Shown here piece by piece: positions 1 through 7,076 of a stretch of DNA of 22,373 nt (the stretch's first letter is position 1; every line of letters starts with the position of its first letter). The notes beneath the pieces were generated by a model, which was given only the letters and a program-made list of their open reading frames with translations, was not told the origin of the DNA and made no database searches. A program made the position numbers and the translations under genes. The DNA is from Cocleimonas sp. (GTDB lineage Bacteria; Pseudomonadota; Gammaproteobacteria; Thiotrichales; Thiotrichaceae), in the NCBI GenBank assembly GCA_023146675.1, contig JAGLBQ010000169.1, positions 1-22,373 of the forward strand. Reading direction: 5' to 3'.

Positions 1-108
1 AGTGACAACAATAACTTAAAAAAAGCAAATATTAGATTTATTGTGTCCACTTATTAGCGACAGAAATATTGCATGCAACGCCTACCTTAAAGTGCCTATA
101 GGAAAGCT

Positions 109-414
109 TTATTTTACTAGTGCTGATGCCATTTCCTCAATATCATGTATTAGCTTTTGTTCAGACATTGTATCTGTCGCTAAAACACCTAGAATTCGTT
201 CATTATCAATATAGCGCATCCCATATCGTCCCTTACTACCATTTATCACAATCGTCCCCAAATCACCTATATCAATAAGACCTTTTCTTAAACCATTACC
301 TAGACCAGAGAGAGCTGCGGTTAGCGCTGCAACTTCATCTTCATCTTCTTGTTTATCTTGAAATGTGTTGATAAGGGATAAGCCATCTGTTGTAGATATC
401 ATGTAATTTATCAT
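109..414 (-). CDS. Roadblock/LC7 domain protein, N-terminally short
   Basis: This 101-residue protein resembles the Roadblock/LC7 fold of MglB-type regulators of small GTPases. Visible pieces are a first strand ending in STTDGL, an acidic turn, the helix AALTAALSGLGNGL, the strand pair TIVINGSKGRYGMRYI and the strand ILGVLATD. Family members usually carry about 20-30 more residues before the TDGL strand, forming a first helix, and these are absent. An in-frame TAA lies two codons upstream of the ATG, so the start cannot be extended; a GAGAG element about 6 bases upstream could serve as the ribosome site. No partner GTPase is visible, although the gene lies near the window edge. Members of this family dimerise and act in the cytoplasm on Ras-like GTPases. 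The partner and process here are unknown. Confidence 0.7.
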   Translation of the reverse strand: MINYMISTTDGLSLINTFQDKQEDEDEVAALTAALSGLGNGLRKGLIDIGDLGTIVINGSKGRYGMRYIDNERILGVLATDTMSEQKLIHDIEEMASALVK

Positions 415-444
415 TTCTTACTCTCATTTAATTTATAATTAGAT

Positions 445-497
445 ATGAGATTAAGAAATTAATTCTATAAGTCTGATTTTGCATGTCTTAATCTCAT
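445..497. repeat. 12-bp perfect inverted repeat upstream of the Roadblock gene
   Basis: ATGAGATTAAGA at 445-456 is the exact reverse complement of TCTTAATCTCAT at 486-497, with 29 bases between the arms. It starts 31 bases upstream of the Roadblock ATG. The spacer contains an AT-rich stretch that reads TAGAAT on the minus strand and might be a -10. The repeat could be an operator with two half-sites or an RNA hairpin in the leader. The sequence does not decide between these. Confidence 0.75.
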
Positions 498-665
498 CAG
501 TCCCCTGTGTCATAACAGAGGATGGGTGAATAATATACACAGGATGATAATCACCGTCCATTGGTTTTTAAATACCAAATACAGCCTTAATCAATATTCA
601 AATAGACAGTATTTATCGTCTTTTTTTGTTGTTTTTATGATCAGTCGAAAATGCATGTCTTATTT

Positions 666-686
666 ATCAATCAAGGGTTGATTGAT
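666..686. repeat. 9-bp dyad with GGG loop and short T run
   Basis: ATCAATCAA and TTGATTGAT flank a GGG and are followed by four T residues on the plus strand. It has some terminator-like geometry, but it is AT-rich and no plus-strand gene lies upstream. It overlaps the FNR-type box at 682-695, so it may be part of a compound regulatory site. Confidence 0.45.
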
Positions 687-695
687 TTTTATCAA
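682..695. promoter_or_regulatory. FNR/Anr-type binding box
   Basis: TTGAT-TTTT-ATCAA matches the established FNR consensus TTGAT-N4-ATCAA in every specified position. The box is symmetric, so it could act on either strand. It is about 270 bases from the Roadblock start, which would imply a long leader, and no plus-strand gene follows within 1.5 kb. The match is seen directly; the regulatory role is inferred. Confidence 0.45.
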
Positions 696-919
696 AGCGC
701 AATTTAATTGCTTCTAATAGTCATTAACTCCATTAAATATATCGCATTATCTCGATAAAGTTAGTGAGAAGAGAAAAAAACAACTCGTATCGTTATGGGG
801 GTTAATAAAATCTCTTTAATAGATTTTAAGAGGTATTGATTTAAAAAATGCTTTTTATTTCTGCTTATAATTTAACCTAATTATAGTGAGGATCGATAAT
901 TACATCTCATCCTGGGTTC

Positions 920-989
920 AGCTAACGTTCAGTTTGAGGCAGCTGGTGGTTATAAAGTGTCTTCGAGCTTGCCTCTGACAAGGTTAGGC
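920..989 (-). repeat. attC-like imperfect inverted repeat downstream of tcdA
   Basis: Read on the minus strand, the element begins with GCCTAAC, an exact fit to the R'' consensus RYYYAAC. It ends with GTTAGCT, one base off the R' consensus GTTRRRY. Inside are two arms, GTCAGAGGCA and TGCCTCAAAC, that pair with one wobble and one mismatch. Pairing continues for three more base pairs past one unpaired base, around a 21-base centre. A lone unpaired base in an arm is typical of integron attC sites. There is no T run, so it does not look like an intrinsic terminator. No integrase is in the window, and chance or a simple 3' hairpin of tcdA remain possible. Confidence 0.35.
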
Positions 990-1031
990 TAGGAGTGATG
1001 TTCTGCGAGAAATTGATGATGTAGGTGTGGA

Positions 1032-1754
1032 TTAACGTAAAAAATGCTTAATAACATGTCCTGCCATATGCAAGCCAAATAATGAAGGTAGGTAGGAAAT
1101 AGTGCCATTGACTGAGCGTGGGTGGGCACTGGGGTCATCTTCTACGGGGCGATGCTCTGTTCCTTTGCGTGGGATTTCATCAGAGAATACAACGGGATAT
1201 TTTAATGACCCACCTGCTTTGCGCATGCGTTGGCGCATCATACGGGCTAGCGGGCAAACATTGGTTTTATCCAGATTGATGATTGAAATTTTACTGGGGT
1301 CAATGCGTCCACCTGCACCCATGCTGGATATAATGGGTACATGCTGTTGCTGGCAAGCAGTGACTAATGCGACTTTGCTTGATATGGAGTCAATGCAATC
1401 CAGCACATAATCAAAGGATGTTTCGCTTAATAGCTCATCAACATTTTCTGGTCTGATAAAGTCTTGGATTGCCGTTATTTTTACATCGGGGTTAATATCC
1501 AGTGCGCGTTGTTGCATAACCTTTATTTTTGCTTGACCAAGGGTAGAGTGTAATGCAACCAGTTGGCGATTAATATTAGACTCGCTCACCACATCATGAT
1601 CAATAAGGGTTACTCTACCGATACCAGCACGCACAATTGCCTCGGCAACAAAGCTACCTACACCACCAACACCTGCAATTAGTACATGTTTACGCTGTAA
1701 AAAATATAAACTGTCTTCACCAACTAAAAGCTCTGTGCGTTCATGAATGCTCAT
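1032..1754 (-). CDS. tcdA: tRNA threonylcarbamoyladenosine dehydratase TcdA
   Basis: This is a ThiF/MoeB-like E1 superfamily enzyme. TcdA uses ATP to dehydrate the t6A base at position 37 of ANN-decoding tRNAs to cyclic t6A. The 240-residue protein starts MSIHERTELLVGEDSL and carries the nucleotide-binding loop AGVGGVGS, the acidic turn LIDHDVVSESNINRQ and the family segment DCIDSISSK. The C-terminal part with LKYPVVFSDE and NGTISYLPSLFGL fits the TcdA/CsdL branch rather than MoeB or ThiF. I chose the ATG at 1754, because AAGGAAG lies 5-6 bases upstream. An upstream ATG at 1796 would add 14 residues overlapping the preceding gene. The gene upstream on the same strand ends 10 bases away, which suggests coupling. 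Confidence 0.93.
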   Translation of the reverse strand: MSIHERTELLVGEDSLYFLQRKHVLIAGVGGVGSFVAEAIVRAGIGRVTLIDHDVVSESNINRQLVALHSTLGQAKIKVMQQRALDINPDVKITAIQDFIRPENVDELLSETSFDYVLDCIDSISSKVALVTACQQQHVPIISSMGAGGRIDPSKISIINLDKTNVCPLARMMRQRMRKAGGSLKYPVVFSDEIPRKGTEHRPVEDDPSAHPRSVNGTISYLPSLFGLHMAGHVIKHFLR

Positions 1755-1764
1755 ATTTTCTTCC

Positions 1765-2265
1765 TTATTGTCGTGTTTCCACTGGTTTTTGCTCAATAGT
1801 GGTGACTAATGCGCCTTGTTTGGTTTCTGCATTATAAATCAAAGCCAGTCTTCGCCCTTGATCAACGCCTTGAAAATAACTACTACGGGTTAATGCTTTA
1901 GGCTGCCACCACTCTCTTGGTGGGCTATCAGCATAAAAGACTGTCTTTAAAATAGCATCTGTTAATTCAAGTTGTTTTAATTTTTTAGCCGTAATGAAGC
2001 GTTCTATTGCATTGCGCTTTACTTGAAACACAAACCAAGACGTAGACCGAACCTTTGACTGCTGTCTTGCCGCTTCAACGTTCATAAAATTTGCATCAGG
2101 GGATAAGAACCATCTTTCTAATGCATCTTCAGCCGCTTCAGAGTCGGCATCACGTATTACATTTTCTTTTATGGGAAAAAAATGATCCAATAGGTAGGGG
2201 CTAGCAGCGAGGATAATGCCTGCTAGAATAGTTATCGCCATGACAAAAGGTAATATATATTTCAT
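1765..2265 (-). CDS. Hypothetical membrane-anchored protein
   Basis: I do not recognise this 166-residue protein. Residues 4-24 form one hydrophobic segment that would act as an uncleaved anchor, leaving a mostly polar domain that is probably periplasmic. The domain contains an acidic helix (DADSEAAEDALERWF), two basic stretches, and the aromatic cluster REWWQPKALTRSSYF. Its ATG overlaps the TGA of the preceding TatD-type gene in an ATGA arrangement, so translation is likely coupled. Its own stop is 10 bases before tcdA. Its position in this operon gives no clear hint of function. Confidence 0.75.
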   Translation of the reverse strand: MKYILPFVMAITILAGIILAASPYLLDHFFPIKENVIRDADSEAAEDALERWFLSPDANFMNVEAARQQSKVRSTSWFVFQVKRNAIERFITAKKLKQLELTDAILKTVFYADSPPREWWQPKALTRSSYFQGVDQGRRLALIYNAETKQGALVTTIEQKPVETRQ

Positions 2266-3059
2266 CTATTTCTCAAATTGAATAAGTTGTGTGCATTTTT
2301 TGTGGTAGCACTCGCCACTTTCTGAAGTGAAATTTTGCGTAACTCTGCCATTGTTTGCGCAATATTTATTAAAAAAGCAGGTTCATTGCGTCGTCCATAA
2401 TGTGCCGCATCAGGTTGGTCAGGTGCATCCGTTTCTAATAATAAAGCATCCAGCGGCAAACTGCTGATAAGATGGCGCAGTTTTTTTGCACGAGTATAAG
2501 TGATTGGTCCGCCAAATCCTAAGTAAAAGCCTTGATCAATTAGCTGATGCGCTTGTTGCAGACTGCCTGAAAAGGAATGTATCACACCGTGCAAATCAGG
2601 GCGTGGACGGATTTCTTTTAACACGAGATCTAATGATTTACGTGAATGGATAATAACGGGTAATTTATACTGCTGCGCTAAATCTAACTGCGCGTTAAAT
2701 AATGCTTGCTGAGCTTTTTTAGCCTGTTGGTGATCGCCTTGTTTATCAAAAATAAAAAAGTCTAAACCGCATTCACCTACCGCGATTGCTGTTTCAGACT
2801 GTAGCCACTGCTCTAAAAGATCTAGATCTTGTAAGCAATGTTGCGGCATAAACATTGGGTGCAGACCATAAGCAACGTGTAAGTTTTTATTTTGTTTGCT
2901 TAGAGATTTTAGTTTTTCCCAATTATCAACGGCAATTGCAGGGATAATAATGTCAGACACAGCATTATCTGTCGCACGTTGTAATATTAAATCAAAGTCG
3001 GGGGCAAATAGCGTGTTATCAAGATGGCAATGGGTATCGATTAAATTTTGGGATGTCAT
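2262..3059 (-). CDS. yjjV: TatD family metal-dependent hydrolase, YjjV type
   Basis: This 265-residue protein belongs to the amidohydrolase-like TatD family, which has metal-dependent nuclease or phosphoesterase activity; the physiological substrate of the YjjV branch is uncertain. Metal-ligand motifs appear in order: DTHCHLD at residues 8-14, AVGECGLDF near residue 96, IIHSRKS near 137, GVIHSFSGS near 159 and LLETDAPD near 209. GFGGPITYTRAKK and HSFSGSLQQA are especially like E. coli YjjV. The length is normal for the family. The ATG has only a weak AAAGA element upstream. It follows the NamZ-like gene by 70 bases and overlaps the next gene by 4 bases. Confidence 0.9.
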   Translation of the reverse strand: MTSQNLIDTHCHLDNTLFAPDFDLILQRATDNAVSDIIIPAIAVDNWEKLKSLSKQNKNLHVAYGLHPMFMPQHCLQDLDLLEQWLQSETAIAVGECGLDFFIFDKQGDHQQAKKAQQALFNAQLDLAQQYKLPVIIHSRKSLDLVLKEIRPRPDLHGVIHSFSGSLQQAHQLIDQGFYLGFGGPITYTRAKKLRHLISSLPLDALLLETDAPDQPDAAHYGRRNEPAFLINIAQTMAELRKISLQKVASATTKNAHNLFNLRNR

Positions 3060-3129
3060 GGGTCTTTAGATGGACTTTTGGGCAGGTAATTTCACTCATA
3101 TCATGGGGTTTGGCACGTTGAGAGTATTG

Positions 3130-4335
3130 CTAATAGAGTAAAAAACAGCTAATTTCCTGCTTCCAGCAGTGCTCATCATCACTGGCTAATAACGCTAAGT
3201 CATTAGGCGTACTTTCAGTATCATCAACCCATTTGCGCAATAGTGTTGAGCCATTTATTACATCAATTGCCAGCTTTCCAAATTCATATTCATAAGGAAA
3301 GTCGCGCCATAGTGGATAATCTGGATATAAAGTGCGAATAGCTTTAAAGGCTAAGGCTTGCAAACGCCAAGGTGTGAAATTTTGATGTTGGTAACTGCTA
3401 TCTTCAACATAAATTTGTACCCCAGAGCAGAGCTTTCCCTGATGCTTATGAAAGGTCGGCTCAAACCAAATTTCACCTAAGCGACAGCCTTGTAACCACT
3501 GCGGTGCAAGTTGTTGCATTTTTTTAATAACCTTTGCTGCGTCAATATCAGGCGCACCAAAAATTTCTAGCGGGCGTGTTGTGCCGCGTCCTTCGGATAG
3601 GGTCGTGCCTTCTAGCATGACGGTGCCTGCATAACAACGAGCCATCCATAAATTAGGTGCGTTGGGACTGGGGTTTATCCATGTTCGCTCACCTAATGTC
3701 CAGCCATAGCCTGGAGCGCTATCAGGTTGCCAGCCTTGCATGCGGATGACTTTACATTCCACATCCAGCTTTAAAGTAGCTATAAACCAGTTTGCCATTT
3801 CACCCATGGTTAAACCATGACGCATTGGCATTGCACCAGCACCGACAAAACTTTCCCAGCCATCACGCAGGGTTAAACCTTCGATTGGGCGACCTGCGGG
3901 ATTGGGGCGATCAAGTATCCATACTGCTTTGTTGTGTGCCGCTGCCGCTTCAAGCATATAGCGCAAAGTAGTGATAAAGGTATAAATGCGACAGCCTAAG
4001 TCTTGCAAGTCAATCAGCAACACATCAAAGCTATCCATCATGGAATCAGTGGGGCGGCGTACTTTGCCATAGAGGCTAAAAACGGGAATTTGATGACGAG
4101 GATCAGTGTAATCGGATGACTCCATCATATTATCTTGCTTGTCACCACGCAATCCATGTTGTGGTCCAAATGCTGCACTGAGATTTAGATCATCTAGTGC
4201 AGCAAGGGCGTCAAGAGAGTGGGTAAGGTTCTGGGTGACAGAGGCAGGATGCGCTAATAGCGCAATACGTTTATTCGTTAGAGGACGACGTAATTTTTTG
4301 TTTTCTATAAAACAATCAAGACCAGTTTTCATCAT
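3130..4335 (-). CDS. DUF1343 protein, NamZ/YbbC-like exo-N-acetylmuramidase (GH171)
   Basis: This 401-residue protein belongs to the DUF1343 family. The characterised Bacillus member NamZ (YbbC) removes N-acetylmuramic acid from the non-reducing end of peptidoglycan fragments. Family signatures are RIALLAHPASVT near the N-terminus, FGPQHGLRGDKQD, VFSLYG, FDVLLIDLQDLGCRIYTF, ILDRPNPAGR, MPMRHGLTMGE, NPSPNAPNLWMARCYAGTVMLEGT and LSEGRGTTRPLEIFGAP. No signal peptide is visible, so the protein appears cytoplasmic, unlike the secreted Bacillus enzyme. This is common for proteobacterial members as I recall them. It starts with two adjacent ATG codons after an A-rich leader without a clear ribosome site, 11 bases after the rhodanese lipoprotein gene. 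Enzyme activity here is inferred from the family. Confidence 0.88.
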   Translation of the reverse strand: MMKTGLDCFIENKKLRRPLTNKRIALLAHPASVTQNLTHSLDALAALDDLNLSAAFGPQHGLRGDKQDNMMESSDYTDPRHQIPVFSLYGKVRRPTDSMMDSFDVLLIDLQDLGCRIYTFITTLRYMLEAAAAHNKAVWILDRPNPAGRPIEGLTLRDGWESFVGAGAMPMRHGLTMGEMANWFIATLKLDVECKVIRMQGWQPDSAPGYGWTLGERTWINPSPNAPNLWMARCYAGTVMLEGTTLSEGRGTTRPLEIFGAPDIDAAKVIKKMQQLAPQWLQGCRLGEIWFEPTFHKHQGKLCSGVQIYVEDSSYQHQNFTPWRLQALAFKAIRTLYPDYPLWRDFPYEYEFGKLAIDVINGSTLLRKWVDDTESTPNDLALLASDDEHCWKQEISCFLLY

Positions 4336-4346
4336 TTTTTTAATAA

Positions 4347-4859
4347 CTATTTTTTATAAGCAACAACAGGACGCTTTTGACCTATCCAGCCAGTAATGCC
4401 ATGCGTGACATTATAGACTTTTTTATAACCAAGCTGTTTTGCTATTGCCTGACTTGCTGAGCGCGTACGATTACCTGTGCGGCAGATGAAAGCAACGGGC
4501 TGGTTTGGTTTAACTAGTGCGGTAAATTCAGGCATAAAATTAGGGTTGATTCTGCCTGTTCTCGTGAAAAAGGTAAGGGTATTCGAGCCTTTTATAATAC
4601 CTGTTTGTTGCCACTCTTCCTGAAGACGAATATCAACCAGTGTAACGCCTTTTTTCATTAATTGTTCTAACTGTGCATTATTAATATTGCTATAACCACC
4701 AGACTGCGGGATTGGTGCGCTAACTGTTTTAGTGGTTGTGCTTGTTTGTTGCGCAGATGCTGCTGGCGCTGTTTCAGCTTGTGTGTTTGTTCCTGATCCG
4801 CAGGCAGGCAGCAGGATGGATAACGCAATAACCATTGTGTATTTAATCATTATTTTCAT
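4347..4859 (-). CDS. Rhodanese-domain lipoprotein
   Basis: This 170-residue protein has a lipoprotein signal peptide with lipobox LPAC, lipid-carrying Cys20. A Thr/Ala/Gln-rich spacer of about 35 residues follows, then a single rhodanese domain from about residue 55 to 165. The active-site loop is CRTGNR with Cys126, and the strand VTLVDIRLQEEW is a typical rhodanese first half. TGRINPNFMPEF is seen in a branch of cell-envelope rhodaneses. The lipid anchor puts the domain in the periplasm, so the likely role is persulfide handling or another thiol reaction there; the substrate is unknown. The start at 4859 is supported by GAGAG about 5 bases upstream. It lies between the SDR gene and the NamZ-like gene. 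Confidence 0.9.
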   Translation of the reverse strand: MKIMIKYTMVIALSILLPACGSGTNTQAETAPAASAQQTSTTTKTVSAPIPQSGGYSNINNAQLEQLMKKGVTLVDIRLQEEWQQTGIIKGSNTLTFFTRTGRINPNFMPEFTALVKPNQPVAFICRTGNRTRSASQAIAKQLGYKKVYNVTHGITGWIGQKRPVVAYKK

Positions 4860-4891
4860 TTTTCTCTCATGTTAAAATTTGGCGATAGAGT

Positions 4892-5587
4892 CTACCACGG
4901 AATAATACTTCCATCTATATCATAAAAATCACCACTATTTTCCAGCGTGATGCTGTTTAAAATGGCTTGCAAGCGCTGTGCTGATTGCTGTGTACTTATC
5001 TCACCATTAGTACCGCCCATATCGGTACGTACCCAACCAGGATGAAGAATAACAACGCTTATTCCCGCCTCTTTTAAATCTCTTGCTGCGCTAACCATAA
5101 TTGCATTGAGGGCTGCTTTAGTTGAGCGATACACATAGCTACCGCCAGATCCATTATCATCCATGCTACCCATTTTACTGCTCATGCTGGCAATGATCTT
5201 CTTCTCGCCTAAGGCAATATTATCAGCCAGTAACTCCATTATTTTCATGGGGGCTATGGTGTTAATACGTAGCGCATCAAGCCATTTTTCCTCATCGGTA
5301 TTGCCAAAATAGGCATCATCTTGTCCATAAATACCTGCATTATTGATCAGTATATCCAGTGGAATGCCGTTTAGCTTATCCGCTACTTGTTGACGCTGCA
5401 TTCCATTAGTTATATCAAGGGTATAGAGGTTCAGCTGTTTTTGATATTGGCTGACTAATCGCTGTAATTCTTTGTTTTTCTTGGGCTGACGAGCGGTAGC
5501 GTAAACCTGCCAGTCTTCGGCTAGATATTGACGTACCAGTGCTAAGCCTATGCCGCGATTGGTACCTGTAATAAAAACGGATGGCAT
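4892..5587 (-). CDS. Short-chain dehydrogenase/reductase, C-factor-like
   Basis: This is a 231-residue classical SDR. The NAD(P)-binding motif TGTNRGIG is at residues 7-14, NNAG at 82-85, the active-site Asn near 109, Ser at 136-137, and the catalytic pair Tyr153 and Lys157 in YRSTK, followed by LHPGWVRTDMGG. The ending GDFYDIDGSIIPW resembles the CsgA/C-factor branch of SDRs. The substrate cannot be predicted. AAGGAAG sits about 8 bases before the ATG. The SMR gene lies 21 bases upstream on the same strand, and the rhodanese lipoprotein gene starts 32 bases downstream, so co-transcription is likely. Confidence 0.9.
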   Translation of the reverse strand: MPSVFITGTNRGIGLALVRQYLAEDWQVYATARQPKKNKELQRLVSQYQKQLNLYTLDITNGMQRQQVADKLNGIPLDILINNAGIYGQDDAYFGNTDEEKWLDALRINTIAPMKIMELLADNIALGEKKIIASMSSKMGSMDDNGSGGSYVYRSTKAALNAIMVSAARDLKEAGISVVILHPGWVRTDMGGTNGEISTQQSAQRLQAILNSITLENSGDFYDIDGSIIPW

Positions 5588-5608
5588 GGAGAGCTTCCTT
5601 TTTTGACG

Positions 5609-5935
5609 TTAATGGACAGCGGTATTGGAAAAAACACGAATCACAATAACGCCTAAAATAATCAAACTCATCCCAATAATAGCAGGAAAATCAGGCATTT
5701 CATCGTAGCGTAGCATGCCAATAATGGCAATTAATACAATCCCCACTCCTGCCCAAATTGCATAGGTAATACCCATTGGAATGGTTTTTAGCGCGAGTAA
5801 CATAAAATAAAATGAAATTCCATAGCCTGCTGCCATGACTAATGTGGGCAGTAATTTTGAGAATCCACCTGACTTTAGAGCGGTCATGGCAACTACTTCC
5901 ATAATAATGGCAATGGCTAAATAGAAATATCCCAT
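5609..5935 (-). CDS. SMR family multidrug efflux protein, EmrE/Qac type
   Basis: This 108-residue inner-membrane protein has four hydrophobic helices and full family length. The proton and drug coupling glutamate is Glu13 in IIMEVVAM. The helix-3 segment IPMGITYAIWAGVGIVLIA and the helix-4 segment FPAIIGMSLIILGVI align closely with E. coli EmrE. This favours the Qac (drug/H+ antiporter) branch over the guanidinium-exporting Gdx branch, whose helix 3 differs. Such proteins work as antiparallel dimers. CAGGAA lies about 9 bases upstream of the ATG. A minus-strand TATAAT at 5997-6002, some 62 bases upstream, could be its promoter. It is the first gene of the seven-gene minus-strand group. Confidence 0.92.
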   Translation of the reverse strand: MGYFYLAIAIIMEVVAMTALKSGGFSKLLPTLVMAAGYGISFYFMLLALKTIPMGITYAIWAGVGIVLIAIIGMLRYDEMPDFPAIIGMSLIILGVIVIRVFSNTAVH

Positions 5936-5996
5936 TTATTGGTTCCTGCTGTTATCTTGATAATAAAAAGCGACCATTAATCATAAAGAGAGTCAT

Positions 5997-6002
5997 ATTA
6001 TA
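5997..6002 (-). promoter_or_regulatory. Candidate -10 box for the SMR operon
   Basis: The minus strand reads TATAAT, a perfect -10 hexamer, about 62 bases upstream of the SMR start codon. No convincing -35 sits at 16-18 bases; the nearest candidates are AGATCA and TAGATC. It is the best promoter candidate in this divergent region. Confidence 0.4.
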
Positions 6003-6052
6003 ATGGTTTCTGATTTTTTTGATCTATAGTTCAGTCATGCATTTTCTGAAAA

Positions 6053-6066
6053 ATAACATGTGTTAT
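6053..6066. promoter_or_regulatory. Palindrome in the SMR/MBL divergent region
   Basis: ATAACA-TG-TGTTAT is a perfect 6-2-6 palindrome between the divergent SMR-led operon and the MBL-fold gene. The size and symmetry would fit a dimeric repressor such as a TetR- or MarR-type protein, but no regulator gene is adjacent. A run of seven C residues follows at 6103-6109. Confidence 0.35.
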
Positions 6067-6215
6067 ATGCAAAAAATAAAGTGTGAGATAGTACCAGATT
6101 AGCCCCCCCTATCAAGCTAAGCTGGTTCTTTATTTTCGTCCAAACTCTATCAGGGTTCGTATAGATTTTAGAGTACTTGTAGAATTTAAATGACATTAAT
6201 ACGGGAGGAGGGTGG

Positions 6216-7076
6216 ATGAAAGTTACATTCTATGGTGTGCGGGGTTCAATTCCTACTTCCAGTGGAGAAACCATCAAATATGGTGGGCACACGGCTTGTC
6301 TCTTTGCTGAAGTTAATAATAAACTGCTTGTTTTTGATGCAGGCACAGGTATACGAAAACTAGGCAATGATCTCGTCAGTGATCAACGTGATATTCATTT
6401 GTTTTTTAGTCATTATCATTGGGATCATATTCAAGGGTTCCCTTTTTTTAAACCTGCTTATCAATGTGGTCGTCATATCCATTTACTGGCTTCTTATCTC
6501 CCCAGAAAAAATGTTAAAGCAGTATTGGACCAAATGGCTGACCCCCACTTTCCTGTGCCTGGTGATAAAATACAAGCAAAGGTAGGTGTAATGCCAATGG
6601 ATGATGCAGAAAACATACAGCTAGATGATATTCGTATAACCACTTGCGCATTAAATCATCCTGGTGGTGGAGCTGCTTATCGTATTGAAACAAATGAGGG
6701 ATGTTTTGCATATATAACAGACAATGAACTGGTTCCACCATCAAGTCATCTAAACACAACATGGGAGCAGTGGATTGGTTTTTTGCAGGGCGTTGATTTG
6801 TTAATCCATGATGCTATGTATCTTGATGAGGAGTTAAGTAGTATTCATGGCTGGGGGCATTCTTTGATTTCTCAGACAATACAGTTAGCCAAAGATGCCA
6901 AAATAGCTAATCTTGTGCTCTTTCATCATGACCCTGATCGCAATGATAAACAATTGGATTCTATCTTAAAAGACTGTCAAAACTGGATGAAACAATATAA
7001 TGCAGAGTGTACGGTGACAATGGCAAAAGAAGGTGATGTTTATCAAATTAGCAAATCTACAGTAGAGATTAATTAA
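6216..7076 (+). CDS. MBL-fold metallo-hydrolase
   Basis: This is a 286-residue metallo-beta-lactamase-fold protein. The metal-binding signature is H66-Y-H68-W-D70-H71, with further likely ligands His148 in LNHPGGG, Asp169 in YITDN and one of the histidines at 237-238. Other conserved pieces are FYGVRGSIPTSS and the strand LLVFDAGTGIRKLG. This pattern belongs to cytoplasmic MBL hydrolases related to PhnP and to proteins often fused to or paired with signalling domains. Phosphodiesterase-like activity is likely but the substrate is unknown. There is no signal peptide. A strong ribosome site, GGAGGAGG, lies just before the ATG. It stands alone: divergent from the SMR operon and separated from the next plus-strand gene by 443 bases. 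Confidence 0.88.
   Translation: MKVTFYGVRGSIPTSSGETIKYGGHTACLFAEVNNKLLVFDAGTGIRKLGNDLVSDQRDIHLFFSHYHWDHIQGFPFFKPAYQCGRHIHLLASYLPRKNVKAVLDQMADPHFPVPGDKIQAKVGVMPMDDAENIQLDDIRITTCALNHPGGGAAYRIETNEGCFAYITDNELVPPSSHLNTTWEQWIGFLQGVDLLIHDAMYLDEELSSIHGWGHSLISQTIQLAKDAKIANLVLFHHDPDRNDKQLDSILKDCQNWMKQYNAECTVTMAKEGDVYQISKSTVEIN

Larger units (their letters stand above)
415..1031. other. Gene-poor intergenic region with several dyads
   Basis: There is no convincing reading frame in this AT-rich 617-base stretch between the Roadblock gene and the 3' end of tcdA. It holds a 12-bp inverted repeat near the Roadblock gene, a GGG-loop dyad followed by a short T run, an exact FNR-type box, a perfect TATAAT at 866-871 on the plus strand without a good -35, and an attC-like imperfect inverted repeat. 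A GTG-initiated 30-codon frame starting near 887 resembles no protein that I recognise. Confidence 0.6.

Noticed and set aside
38..62. Stretch reading TGTGTCCACTTATTAGCGAC that looked like an insertion-sequence end
   Set aside because: No matching opposite end, target duplication or transposase is present, so a mobile element cannot be supported.
1102..1410. Open frame of 102 codons on the plus strand
   Set aside because: It lies wholly antisense to tcdA, has no ribosome site and resembles no protein family.
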